Below are positions 17,134 to 24,983 of a stretch of DNA of 64,000 nt, piece by piece. The position numbers and the translations under genes are program-made. The DNA lies in assembly GCF_016862755.1 (NCBI RefSeq), contig NZ_BONO01000015.1, positions 1-64,000 of the forward strand. Direction: 5' to 3'. The stretch is from Cellulomonas pakistanensis. GTDB lineage: Bacteria > Actinomycetota > Actinomycetes > Actinomycetales > Cellulomonadaceae. The stretch's first letter is position 1, and each line of letters opens with the position of its first letter. The notes below the pieces were generated by a model, which was not told where the DNA came from, did no database searches, and was given only the letters and a program-made list of their open reading frames with translations.

Positions 17134-18372
17134 TCAGCCGTCGATGGCGTCCTGGATGTTCTGGACCATCGCGTCCCACGCGCCGGCCGGGTCGGCCGCC
17201 TGGCCGCCGACGATCTGCGCCTCGGTCGCGCCCCAGAAGGACCACACCGAGCTCATCGCGGGGATGGCGGGCATCGGGGCGCCGGTGGCGCCGGCCTCGT
17301 TGAAGCCCTGGAGGACCGCGTCGTCGACCTTGTCGGCCGAGGCGGTCAGCGCCGGCAGGCGGCCGCCGGCCTCGTACAGCGCGTCCTGCGCCTCCTCGGT
17401 GGTCAGGTAGTTGACCACGAACTCGTTGGCGAGCACCGGGTTCTCGGACTTCGCGGAGATGAACACGCCCTGCACGCCCACGAACGGCTGGGCGGGCTGG
17501 CCGCCGGCCGACGGGACCGGCAGCACGGAGATGTCCATGCCGGCCTCCTGGAACGCCGAGGTGTTCCACGGGCCGGTGACGATGTACGGCGCCTGGCCGT
17601 CGAGGAACGCCTGCTTGGCCTTGTCGCCGTCGACCGACAGGTCGAGCGTGCGGTCGGCGCCGAGCTTGGCCAGGTACGCGGCGTACGCGTGGCCGGCCTC
17701 GCCGCCGAGCGCGAGCGTGTCGGTGTACGAGCCGTCCGCGCTCTGCTCGAACACCGGGGCGCCGAACGACGTCTGCAGCGGGTACAGGTGGTACGGGTCG
17801 GACTCCTCGCCCTGCTGGATCAGCACGGAGAAGTCGGTGCCGGCGCCCTTGGCCTGCTCGACGAGCTCGTCGAACGTGGTGGCCGGGGTGTCGGCGAGCA
17901 GCGCGTTGTTGCGGACGAGCGCGATGTTCTCGATCGAGATCGGCACGCCGTACGTCTGGCCGTCGTACGCCATGGCCTGGACGGCCGAGTCGGCGAACGC
18001 GTCGGCCTTGTCGCCCAGCTCGATCGGGGCGACGACGCCGTTGTTCACCCACTCGCCCAGGCCGTCGTGCGCCGAGACGATGATGTCCGGGCCCTCGCCG
18101 GTCGGGACCTGGGTCACGAAGTCGGGGCCGATGTCGCCGGTGGCCTTCTGGACCAGCTCGACCTCGACGCCGGACTCCTCGGAGAAGGCCTCGACGACGG
18201 GGCGCATGGAGTCGATGCGGGTGTCGTCGACCCACATCGTCAGGGTGCCCTCGGCGGCGTCGGCCGCGGGGCTGTCGGAGGTGGCGTCGGACGGCGAGTC
18301 CGAGCTCGAGCACGCCGCGAGGGCGAGCGCGAGGACGGCCGTCGTGGCGAGGGCGGGGATGCTCCGTCGCAT
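17134..18372 (-). CDS. sugar ABC transporter substrate-binding lipoprotein, MalE-like
   Basis: The 412-residue extracytoplasmic solute-binding protein delivers maltose or maltodextrins to the permease pair. The signal peptide ends in a lipobox, LALAACSSS (Cys about 21), so it is lipid-anchored. Family 1 SBP features follow: LTMWVDDTRI, GPDIIVSAHDGLGEW, VPISIENIALVRN and YIVTGPWNTSAF. ATG 18372 is preceded by a GGGAG. Transcription probably starts from the promoter at 18451-18475, overlapped by an inverted repeat for the divergent LacI regulator. The exact sugar is inferred from the two flanking GH13 enzymes. Confidence 0.93.
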   Translation of the reverse strand: MRRSIPALATTAVLALALAACSSSDSPSDATSDSPAADAAEGTLTMWVDDTRIDSMRPVVEAFSEESGVEVELVQKATGDIGPDFVTQVPTGEGPDIIVSAHDGLGEWVNNGVVAPIELGDKADAFADSAVQAMAYDGQTYGVPISIENIALVRNNALLADTPATTFDELVEQAKGAGTDFSVLIQQGEESDPYHLYPLQTSFGAPVFEQSADGSYTDTLALGGEAGHAYAAYLAKLGADRTLDLSVDGDKAKQAFLDGQAPYIVTGPWNTSAFQEAGMDISVLPVPSAGGQPAQPFVGVQGVFISAKSENPVLANEFVVNYLTTEEAQDALYEAGGRLPALTASADKVDDAVLQGFNEAGATGAPMPAIPAMSSVWSFWGATEAQIVGGQAADPAGAWDAMVQNIQDAIDG

Positions 18373-18445
18373 CAGGGTGTCTCCCAGCGTCAGAAGGGGC
18401 GGTGCGAGCCGTCGACGGCACCGCCGGCGCTGGCTCGATGCGGGG

Positions 18446-18486
18446 ACCGTAACGGGCCGCGGAACCCGTTTGCAAGCCGTTACGGT
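18446..18486. promoter_or_regulatory. binding-protein promoter overlapped by LacI-type operator
   Basis: ACCGTAACGG (18446-18455) and CCGTTACGGT (18477-18486) are exact inverted 10-mers with centres about 31 bp apart. On the minus strand TTGCAA (18475-18470) and TACGGT (18451-18446) make a -35/-10 pair with an 18-base spacer. The -10 lies within the distal operator half. Binding by the divergent regulator would block the promoter. Confidence 0.65.
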
Positions 18487-18573
18487 AACTTTCAGGCATC
18501 GGTTACAGTGCTCTCCGACCCGAGGGACGACGTGGCCCGATCGGATGACGACAACGACGACGAGGAGGCGACG

Positions 18574-19623
18574 GTGCCCTCTACGCTCGCGACCGTGCGC
18601 ACACGCCTCACCGACCTGGCCGAGCAGGCCGGCGTCTCCACCGCGACGGTCTCGCGGGTCCTCAACGGCAAGCCCGGCGTCTCCTCGCAGGCGCGGCAGG
18701 CCGTGCTGGCCGCCCTCGACGTGCTCGGCTACGAGCGCCCCGAGAAGCTCCGCACCCGGCCGGCGGGGCTGGTCGGCCTCGTGGTGCCCGAGCTGTCGAA
18801 CCCGGTGTTCCCCGCCATGGCCCAGGCCATGGAGTCGATGCTGACCCAGCGCGGCTACACGCCGCTGCTGTGCGCGCAGCAGCCGGGCGGCACGACCGAG
18901 GACCAGTACGTCGAGATCCTGCTCGACCACGACGTGTCCGGGATCCTGTTCGTCTCGGGCCTGCACGCGGACACGCAGGCGTCGGTGGAGCGCTACCACG
19001 CGCTGCGCGGGCGCGGGCTGCCGATCGTGCTGGTCAACGGCAAGGCCGACGGCGTGGACGCGCCGAGCATCGCCACCGACGACGCCGTGGCGATCGAGCT
19101 GTCGGTCCGGCACCTGGTCGCCCTCGGCCACCGGCGCATCGGCCTGGCGATCGGTCCCGAGCGGTTCGTGCCCGCGGCCCGCAAGCGCCAGGCGTTCGCC
19201 GACCAGCTCCGCGCGCAGCTCGGCGTCGAGGACGCCGCGCCGCACGTGAACACCACCCTGTTCACGGTCGAGGGCGGCGCCACCGCGGCGCACGAGCTCA
19301 TCGACTCCGGGCACACCGCGATCATCTGCGGCTCCGACCTCATGGCGCTCGGCGCGATCCGCGCCGCCCGGTCGCGCGGCCTGCGGGTGCCTGAGGACCT
19401 GTCGGTCGTCGGCTTCGACGACTCGCCCCTGATCGGCTTCACCGACCCCCCGCTCACGACGGTGCGCCAGCCCGTCCAGGCGATGGGGCAGGCCGCGGTC
19501 TCCGCGCTCATGGCGGAGATCAACGGCACCCCCACGTCGCGCACCGAGCTCCTGTTCCACCCGGAGCTCATCGTGCGCGGCTCCACCAGCTCAGCACCCG
19601 CTTCTCCCGGAGGACCAGCGTGA
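18574..19623 (+). CDS. LacI-family transcriptional regulator of the alpha-glucoside cluster
   Basis: The 349-residue repressor has an N-terminal LacI helix-turn-helix and hinge (LTDLAEQAGVSTATVSRVLN, about residues 11-30, then GKPGVS). A periplasmic-binding-like effector domain follows (GLVVPELSNPVFPAMAQAME; GFDDSPLIGFTDPPLTTVRQ near the end). It should sense a maltose- or glucose-type sugar and control the divergent uptake operon. GTG 18574 is chosen because GAGGAGG lies 5 bases upstream and the HTH starts close after it. Its TGA overlaps the alpha-glucosidase GTG (GTGA), so regulator, hydrolase and kinase form one plus-strand operon. Confidence 0.94.
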   Translation: MPSTLATVRTRLTDLAEQAGVSTATVSRVLNGKPGVSSQARQAVLAALDVLGYERPEKLRTRPAGLVGLVVPELSNPVFPAMAQAMESMLTQRGYTPLLCAQQPGGTTEDQYVEILLDHDVSGILFVSGLHADTQASVERYHALRGRGLPIVLVNGKADGVDAPSIATDDAVAIELSVRHLVALGHRRIGLAIGPERFVPAARKRQAFADQLRAQLGVEDAAPHVNTTLFTVEGGATAAHELIDSGHTAIICGSDLMALGAIRAARSRGLRVPEDLSVVGFDDSPLIGFTDPPLTTVRQPVQAMGQAAVSALMAEINGTPTSRTELLFHPELIVRGSTSSAPASPGGPA

Positions 19624-21365
19624 CCCAGCTCGACCAGCAGCCGATCTCCCGCCCCGCCCCGGAGGTGGTGCACGAGCCCGGCCCCGTCGACGGCCCGTGG
19701 TGGCGGGACGCGGTGATCTACCAGGTCTACCCGCGGTCGTTCGCGGACGCCGACGGCGACGGCATCGGCGACCTCCCGGGCATCACCGCGCGGCTGGACC
19801 ACCTGGCGGCCCTGGGCGTGGACGCGGTCTGGCTGTCGCCGTTCTACCGGTCCCCGCAGGCCGACGCCGGCTACGACGTCGCCGACTACCGGGACGTGGA
19901 CCCGCTGTTCGGCACGCTCGCGGACTTCGACGCGCTGCTCGGGCGCGCGCACGAGCTCGGCCTCAAGGTCGTCGTCGACCTGGTCCCGAACCACTCCTCG
20001 GACGAGCACGTGTGGTTCCAGGAGGCGCTCAAGACGCCCCCGGGCTCCCCCGAGCGCGCGCGGTACCTGTTCCGCGAGGGCCGCGGCGTCAACGGCACCG
20101 AGCCGCCGAACAACTGGGGCTCGATCTTCGGCGGCCCGGCCTGGACCCGGCTCACGCCGGAGAAGCACGGCGTCGACGACGGCCAGTGGTACCTGCACCT
20201 GTTCGACTCCAAGCAGCCCGACCTCGACTGGTCGAACCCCGAGGTCCGCGAGGAGTTCGAGGGCGTGCTCCGGTTCTGGCTGGACCGCGGGGTGGACGGC
20301 TTCCGGGTCGACGTCGCGCACGGCATGGTCAAGGCCGAGGGGCTGCCCGACTGGGACGGCCACGTCTCGATGATCGAAGGCGCCGACGACGTCGACGCGG
20401 TCGCCGGTTCCGGCAACCAAGGCCCGATGTTCGACCAGGACGGCGTGCACGAGATCTACCGCGCCTGGCGCAAGGTGCTCGACGAGTACGACGGCGACCG
20501 CATGCTGGTCGCCGAGGCGTGGGTCGAGCCGCTCAGCCGCCTGGCCCGCTACGTGCGCCCGGACGAGATGCACCAGGCGTTCAACTTCGCGTTCCTCGCG
20601 ACCGGCTGGGACGCCCCGGCGCTGCGCAAGGTCATCGCGGCGTCGTACCAGGTGAACGACACCGTCGGCGCGCCGACGACCTGGGTGATGTCGAACCACG
20701 ACGTCGTCCGGCACGCGTCCCGGCTCGGCCTGGCCGACCCGTCGTCGCGCCCGAACGGCATCGGCGCCGAGGACGAGCAGCCCGACGCCGAGCTCGGCCT
20801 GCGCCGCGCCCGCGCCGCCTCGCTGCTCATGCTCGGCCTGCCCGGCTCCGCGTACGTCTACCAGGGCGAGGAGCTCGGCCTGCCCGAGCACACGTCGCTG
20901 GCCGACGAGGTCCGCGAGGACCCGGCGTTCTTCCGCACGAACGGCGCCGAGCGCGGCCGCGACGGCTGCCGCGTGCCGCTGCCGTGGGAGGCGGACGCCC
21001 CGGGCTTCGGCTACTCCCCGACCGGGAGGACGTGGCTGCCGCAGCCCGCCGAGTGGGCCGCGTTCGCCGCCGACGCGCAGGACGGCGTCGCGGGCTCGAC
21101 CCTCGAGCTGTACCGCGCCGCGCTGCGCCTGCGCCGGGCCGAGAAGCTCGGTCTCGGCGGGGCGTCGTGGGAGCCGGAGTTCCAGGACGACGAGGACGTC
21201 ATCGCCGTGCGCAACGGCTCGGTGGTCGTCGTCGCGAACCTGGGCTCGACCCCGGTCCCACTGCCGCTCGACGCCGAGGTGCTGCTGGCCTCCGGCCTGC
21301 CGGGCGACGCCCCGGTCGGCGCGGAGCTGCCCGGCGACACCACCGTCTGGCTCCGGGCGCGCTGA
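19620..21365 (+). CDS. GH13 alpha-glucosidase (oligo-1,6-glucosidase-like)
   Basis: The 581-residue cytoplasmic enzyme releases glucose from maltose or isomalto-oligosaccharides. GH13 regions are complete: VIYQVYPRSFADADGDGIGD, DLVPNHSSDEH, GFRVDVAHGMVK (nucleophile Asp), LVAEAWVEP (acid/base Glu) and WVMSNHDVVRH (third Asp). Val after the nucleophile Asp is the usual mark of alpha-1,4-specific members, but specificity is not certain. No signal peptide is seen. The GTG overlaps the lacI stop by four bases and follows GGAGG. The PfkB gene starts four bases after its stop. Confidence 0.93.
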   Translation: MTQLDQQPISRPAPEVVHEPGPVDGPWWRDAVIYQVYPRSFADADGDGIGDLPGITARLDHLAALGVDAVWLSPFYRSPQADAGYDVADYRDVDPLFGTLADFDALLGRAHELGLKVVVDLVPNHSSDEHVWFQEALKTPPGSPERARYLFREGRGVNGTEPPNNWGSIFGGPAWTRLTPEKHGVDDGQWYLHLFDSKQPDLDWSNPEVREEFEGVLRFWLDRGVDGFRVDVAHGMVKAEGLPDWDGHVSMIEGADDVDAVAGSGNQGPMFDQDGVHEIYRAWRKVLDEYDGDRMLVAEAWVEPLSRLARYVRPDEMHQAFNFAFLATGWDAPALRKVIAASYQVNDTVGAPTTWVMSNHDVVRHASRLGLADPSSRPNGIGAEDEQPDAELGLRRARAASLLMLGLPGSAYVYQGEELGLPEHTSLADEVREDPAFFRTNGAERGRDGCRVPLPWEADAPGFGYSPTGRTWLPQPAEWAAFAADAQDGVAGSTLELYRAALRLRRAEKLGLGGASWEPEFQDDEDVIAVRNGSVVVVANLGSTPVPLPLDAEVLLASGLPGDAPVGAELPGDTTVWLRAR

Positions 21366-21369
21366 CGCC

Positions 21370-22296
21370 GTGACGCACCCCGACGGGGTCGCCCCCGCGC
21401 ACGGGGGCGGCCCCGTCGTCGTCGTGGGGCCCGCCTCCTGGAACACGGTGGTCCGGGTCGACGCGCTGCCCGGCGCGCGGTCGCAGACGCTGTTCGCGTC
21501 CGGGCACCACGACGGGCTCGGCGGGACGTCGGCCGGCAAGGCGGTGACGCTCGCGGCGCTCGGCGTCGACGTGCGGCTGCGGACGGTGCTCGGGGCCGAC
21601 GCGCTCGGGGACGCCGTGCGTGACGCGCTGGCGCACCCGCGGATCGCGCTCGACGCCGTGCCCGCGGCCGACGGGCGGACCGAGCGGCACGTCAACCTCG
21701 TCGCGGCCGACGGCGGGCGGGTGTCGGTGTACCTGGAGCTGCCGTCGCCGGGCGTCGCCGTCGACCCGGCGGACGGGCTCGCGGGCGCGCGGGTCGCGGT
21801 CGTCGACCTGGCGGAGCTGTCGGTCCCGGTGCTGGCCGCCGCGCGCGAGGCCGGGGTGCCGGTCTGGTGCGACGTCCACGACGACGACGGGGTCGCGGCG
21901 TTCCAGCGGCCGTTCGCGGACGCGGCGGACGTGCTGCTGGTGTCCGAGGCGCGGCTCGACGACCCGGCGGCGTACCTGCGGGCGCGCGTCGCGGGCGGCG
22001 CGCGGCTCGCGGTCTGCACCCGCGGGTCGCGCGGGGCGCTGGCGCTCGACCCGGACGGGTTCTGGGAGGTCGGCGCGGCGCCGGTCGCGTCGGTCGTCGA
22101 CGCCGACGGCGCGGGCGACGCGTTCCTGTCGGGCCTGCTGGCGGCGACCCTGGCGGGGCGCGGGACGGCCGAGGCGCTGGCGTGGGCGAGCGCGGCGGGC
22201 GCCCTGGCGGTGACCACGGAGTCGCTGGGCGCCCCCCACGCGACCGCGGAGTCCGTGCGCGCCCTGGCTGCGCGCGTCGCTGTGGCGCGCGCCTGA
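21370..22296 (+). CDS. PfkB-family carbohydrate kinase
   Basis: The 308-residue ribokinase-like enzyme phosphorylates a sugar using ATP. The PfkB signature 2 with the catalytic Asp is clear (VDADGAGDAFLSGLLA, about residues 240-255). Signature 1-like GGTSAGKAVTLAALG is near residue 50; the usual GGxxxN has Ser/Ala in place of Asn. The N-terminus GPVVVVGPASWNTVVRVDALPG is typical. The substrate is unknown. Its place behind alpha-glucosidase suggests it acts on a product of glucan breakdown, though glucose kinases are usually ROK proteins. GTG 21370 lies four bases after the previous stop. Confidence 0.88.
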   Translation: MTHPDGVAPAHGGGPVVVVGPASWNTVVRVDALPGARSQTLFASGHHDGLGGTSAGKAVTLAALGVDVRLRTVLGADALGDAVRDALAHPRIALDAVPAADGRTERHVNLVAADGGRVSVYLELPSPGVAVDPADGLAGARVAVVDLAELSVPVLAAAREAGVPVWCDVHDDDGVAAFQRPFADAADVLLVSEARLDDPAAYLRARVAGGARLAVCTRGSRGALALDPDGFWEVGAAPVASVVDADGAGDAFLSGLLAATLAGRGTAEALAWASAAGALAVTTESLGAPHATAESVRALAARVAVARA

Positions 22297-22356
22297 CCGA
22301 GAGGTCGCGGATCGGTGTCTTCGCGGCTCTGAAGGCCCCGGTCTGCGACCTCTCGG
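22297..22356. repeat. intergenic palindrome, CCGAGAGGTCGC type
   Basis: CCGAGAGGTCGC (22297-22308) and GCGACCTCTCGG (22345-22356) are perfect 12-bp arms around a 36-base loop. It fills the gap between the convergent pfkB and dusB genes and can end both transcripts. Only one copy of this arm was found in the window. Confidence 0.7.
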
Positions 22357-22362
22357 CGCGGG

Positions 22363-23556
22363 TCAGCCGCCGCTGACGCTCAGCTCGGCCTCCTGGAGGG
22401 AGCGGCGGAAGTCCTCCGAGAGGTCCCGGCTGTCCAGCCAGCCGTCCGGGAGGTGCGGGCGCTTCGGGGTCCCGGCGCGGCCGCGCTGGCCCTCCGCGGC
22501 CTCGCCCGGGTACGGCTGGTCGAGGTCGAGCGCCGCGAGCCGGTCGTCGAGCTCGGCCAGGGACGACACGAGCCCGAGCGCCGCGCGCTGCTCGCCGCCG
22601 ACGACGTAGCCCTTCCAGTACCAGGCCATGTGCTTGCGCAGCTCGCGGAGCGCCTTGCCCTCGTCGCCGAAGTGCTCGACCATCAGCTCGGCGTGCCGGC
22701 GGATGACCTGCGCGACGTACCGGGCGCCGGGCGTGATCCGCTCGTCGGACCCCGCGAACGCCGCCGCGAGGTCGGCGAACAGCCACGGGCGCCCCTGGCA
22801 GCCGCGACCGACGACGACCCCGTCGCAGCCGGTCTCCCGGACCATCCGCACGGCGTCCTCGGCGGACCAGATGTCGCCGTTGCCGAGCACGGGGATGTCC
22901 GTGACGGTCTCCTTGAGCTTCGCGATCGCCTCCCAGTCCGCGGTGCCGGAGTAGTACTGCTCGGCGGTGCGGGCGTGCAGCGCGACGGCGGCGACACCGA
23001 GGTCCTGGGCGACGAGCCCGGCCTCGAGGTAGGTCAGGTGGTCGGAGTCGATGCCCTTGCGCATCTTGACGGTGACCGGGACGCCGTACGGGCGGGCGGC
23101 CTCGACGGCGGCGCGCAGGATCGACTCGAACAGCTCGCGCTTCCACGGCAGGGCCGAGCCGCCGCCGCGCCGGGTGACCTTGGGCACCGGGCAGCCGAAG
23201 TTGAGGTCGACGTGGTCGGCGCGGTCCTCGGACGCGATGAGGTGCACGGCGGCCCCGACGGTCGCCGGGTCGACGCCGTAGACCTGCACGGAGCGCGGCT
23301 TCTCGTCCGGGGCGTGCGAGATGATCCGCATCGACTCCTCGCCGCGCTCGACCAGCGCCCGCGAGGTCACCATCTCCGCCACGTACAGGCCGGCGCCGGA
23401 CTCGCGGCACAGCCGGCGGAACGCCGCGTTCGTCACGCCGGCCATGGGCGCGAGGACGACGGGCGTGTCGATCGTGAGCGGGCCGATGCGCAGCGGCGGC
23501 AGCACGTGCCCCTCGGCGACGGGCGCCGCCGGGTCGACGGTGGAGGGAACGGTCAT
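22363..23556 (-). CDS. dusB: tRNA-dihydrouridine synthase
   Basis: The 397-residue FMN enzyme reduces uridine to dihydrouridine in tRNA. Landmarks are LAPMAGVTNAAFRRLC (FMN site, about residue 34), DLNFGCPVPKVTRRGGGSAL with the catalytic Cys, VKMRKGID, ALHARTAEQYYSG and VVGRGCQGRPWLF. The tail beyond about residue 330 is basic and similar to other actinobacterial DusB. ATG 23556 is used because GACAAT ends 6 bases upstream, fitting a leaderless start. The open frame to 23610 lies in the divergent promoter region. It is divergent from the YibE/F gene at 23628. Confidence 0.93.
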   Translation of the reverse strand: MTVPSTVDPAAPVAEGHVLPPLRIGPLTIDTPVVLAPMAGVTNAAFRRLCRESGAGLYVAEMVTSRALVERGEESMRIISHAPDEKPRSVQVYGVDPATVGAAVHLIASEDRADHVDLNFGCPVPKVTRRGGGSALPWKRELFESILRAAVEAARPYGVPVTVKMRKGIDSDHLTYLEAGLVAQDLGVAAVALHARTAEQYYSGTADWEAIAKLKETVTDIPVLGNGDIWSAEDAVRMVRETGCDGVVVGRGCQGRPWLFADLAAAFAGSDERITPGARYVAQVIRRHAELMVEHFGDEGKALRELRKHMAWYWKGYVVGGEQRAALGLVSSLAELDDRLAALDLDQPYPGEAAEGQRGRAGTPKRPHLPDGWLDSRDLSEDFRRSLQEAELSVSGG

Positions 23557-23562
23557 GCCTCG

Positions 23563-23568
23563 ATTGTC
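23563..23568 (-). promoter_or_regulatory. -10 hexamer GACAAT, leaderless start of dusB
   Basis: GACAAT at 23568-23563 ends 6 bases before ATG 23556. The gap is CGAGGC; its GAGG could also act as a short Shine-Dalgarno. Confidence 0.45.
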
Positions 23569-23614
23569 CCCCACGTCGCGGCGGACCCCGAGGGCGAGGG
23601 CCCCGCGCACCCGG

Positions 23615-23620
23615 CAGAAT
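23615..23620 (+). promoter_or_regulatory. -10 hexamer CAGAAT, leaderless start of the first YibE/F gene
   Basis: CAGAAT at 23615-23620 is followed by CGCCCCC and GTG 23628, without a Shine-Dalgarno. Confidence 0.45.
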
Positions 23621-23627
23621 CGCCCCC

Positions 23628-24893
23628 GTGCCCTCCCCCGCCGCCCTGCGCACCCGCCGGCTCATCGCCGCGATCCTGCTGCCGCTCGTGCTCGCCGCCG
23701 CCGTCGGCATGGCCCTGACCTGGCCGCACGGCGAGGTGCAGTCCGCGCGGACCGTCAGCGAGGTCGACATCGACTACCCGACGGCGACCGTGACCGGCAC
23801 CACGGTCGAGCAGTGCGAGGGCACGGTCGAGGACCGGGAGCCGGACGGCACGATCCCGGCCGAGGTGCCGTGCCTGCGGGTGTCGGCGACGGTGACCAGC
23901 GGCCCGGAGCAGGGTTGGGAGGTCCAGGTGTGGGCCACGGCGTCGACGACGGCCGACCAGGTGCCCGCCGGCACCCGGATCCTCGTCGAGCACTACCCGG
24001 CCACCGACACGGACCCCGAGGTGTGGGCCTGGCACGACTACGACCGCACGCTGCCGCTCGTCACGATCGCGCTGGTGTTCGCCCTGGCGATCATCCTGGT
24101 CGCGCGCGGCCGCGGCCTGCGGGCGCTCGTCGGGCTGCTCATCGCGTTCGCCGTCATCGGCGTCTACGTGCTGCCGGCGCTGGTGCGCGGCGAGAACCCG
24201 GTGGTGGTCGCGCTCAGCGCGTCGACGCTGATCATGGCCGTGGTCCTGTACCTCGCGCACGGGCTGTCGCTGCGCACGTCGGCGGCGCTGCTCGGCACGC
24301 TCGCCGGGCTCGCGGCGACGACGGTCCTCGGGGTGCTCGGGGCGTCCTGGGCGCGGCTGTCGGGCGTGAGCAGCGAGGACTCGTACCGGTTGGCGCAGCT
24401 GCTCGGCGAGAGCGGCGCGACGTCCCTGCGCGGGCTGTTCCTGTGCGGGCTGGTGCTCGCCGGGCTCGGCGTGCTGAACGACGTGACGATCACCCAGGCC
24501 TCGGCGGTGTGGGAGCTGCGCGCCGTCTCCCCCGGGGCTTCTCGGCGCGAGCTGTTCCGCGGCGGGATGCGGATCGGTCGGGACCACATCGCGTCGACGG
24601 TCTACACGATCGCGTTCGCCTACACCGGCGCCGCGCTGCCCGTGCTGCTCCTGCTCGAGCTGTACAGCCTGCCGCTCGGGCCCACGCTGACGTCCGGGGA
24701 GTTCGCCGAGGAGATCGTCCGCACCATGGTGTCGTCGATCGGCCTGGTGCTGGCGATCCCGCTGACCACGGGCATCGCGGCGCTGGTGGTGACGCGCACG
24801 GGCGCGGCGCCCGCGCGCCACGCCGCGGCGGACACCCACGCGCACGCCCACGTCCACGCAGTGACGGAGGCGGACGCCCCGCCGCACGCCTGA
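23628..24893 (+). CDS. YibE/F-like membrane protein, His-rich tail
   Basis: The 421-residue integral membrane protein has one N-terminal helix (LIAAILLPLVLAAAVGMALTW is about 12-32), an extracytoplasmic domain with one Cys pair (EQCEG and VPCLRV), then about seven helices. The YibE/F core is recognisable: VLYLAHGLSLRTSAALLGTL, GLGVLNDVTITQASAVWELR and RIGRDHIASTVYTIAF. The C-terminus carries HAHAHVHA, a possible metal-binding patch. Function of the family is not established. GTG 23628 follows a -10-like CAGAAT by 7 bases. A paralogue lies convergently at 24984-26195. Confidence 0.85.
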   Translation: MPSPAALRTRRLIAAILLPLVLAAAVGMALTWPHGEVQSARTVSEVDIDYPTATVTGTTVEQCEGTVEDREPDGTIPAEVPCLRVSATVTSGPEQGWEVQVWATASTTADQVPAGTRILVEHYPATDTDPEVWAWHDYDRTLPLVTIALVFALAIILVARGRGLRALVGLLIAFAVIGVYVLPALVRGENPVVVALSASTLIMAVVLYLAHGLSLRTSAALLGTLAGLAATTVLGVLGASWARLSGVSSEDSYRLAQLLGESGATSLRGLFLCGLVLAGLGVLNDVTITQASAVWELRAVSPGASRRELFRGGMRIGRDHIASTVYTIAFAYTGAALPVLLLLELYSLPLGPTLTSGEFAEEIVRTMVSSIGLVLAIPLTTGIAALVVTRTGAAPARHAAADTHAHAHVHAVTEADAPPHA

Positions 24894-24904
24894 CGCCCCG
24901 TTCG

Positions 24905-24966
24905 CCGAGATGGCAACTCTCGGCTGTGCGCGGGCGCCCGGACACAGCCGAGAGTTGCCATCTCGG
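24905..24966. repeat. intergenic palindrome, CCGAGATGGCAACTCTCGGC family, copy 1
   Basis: The arms at 24905-24928 and 24943-24966 are perfect 24-bp inverted repeats around a 14-base loop. The element lies exactly between the convergent YibE/F genes and can terminate both. A close copy occurs at 31260-31321. Confidence 0.85.
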
Positions 24967-24983
24967 CAAGGGGTGCCGCCCCG

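Noticed and set aside
22297..22356. CRISPR-like repeat
   Set aside because: There is one inverted repeat with a loop, no regular direct repeats and spacers, and no cas genes in the window.
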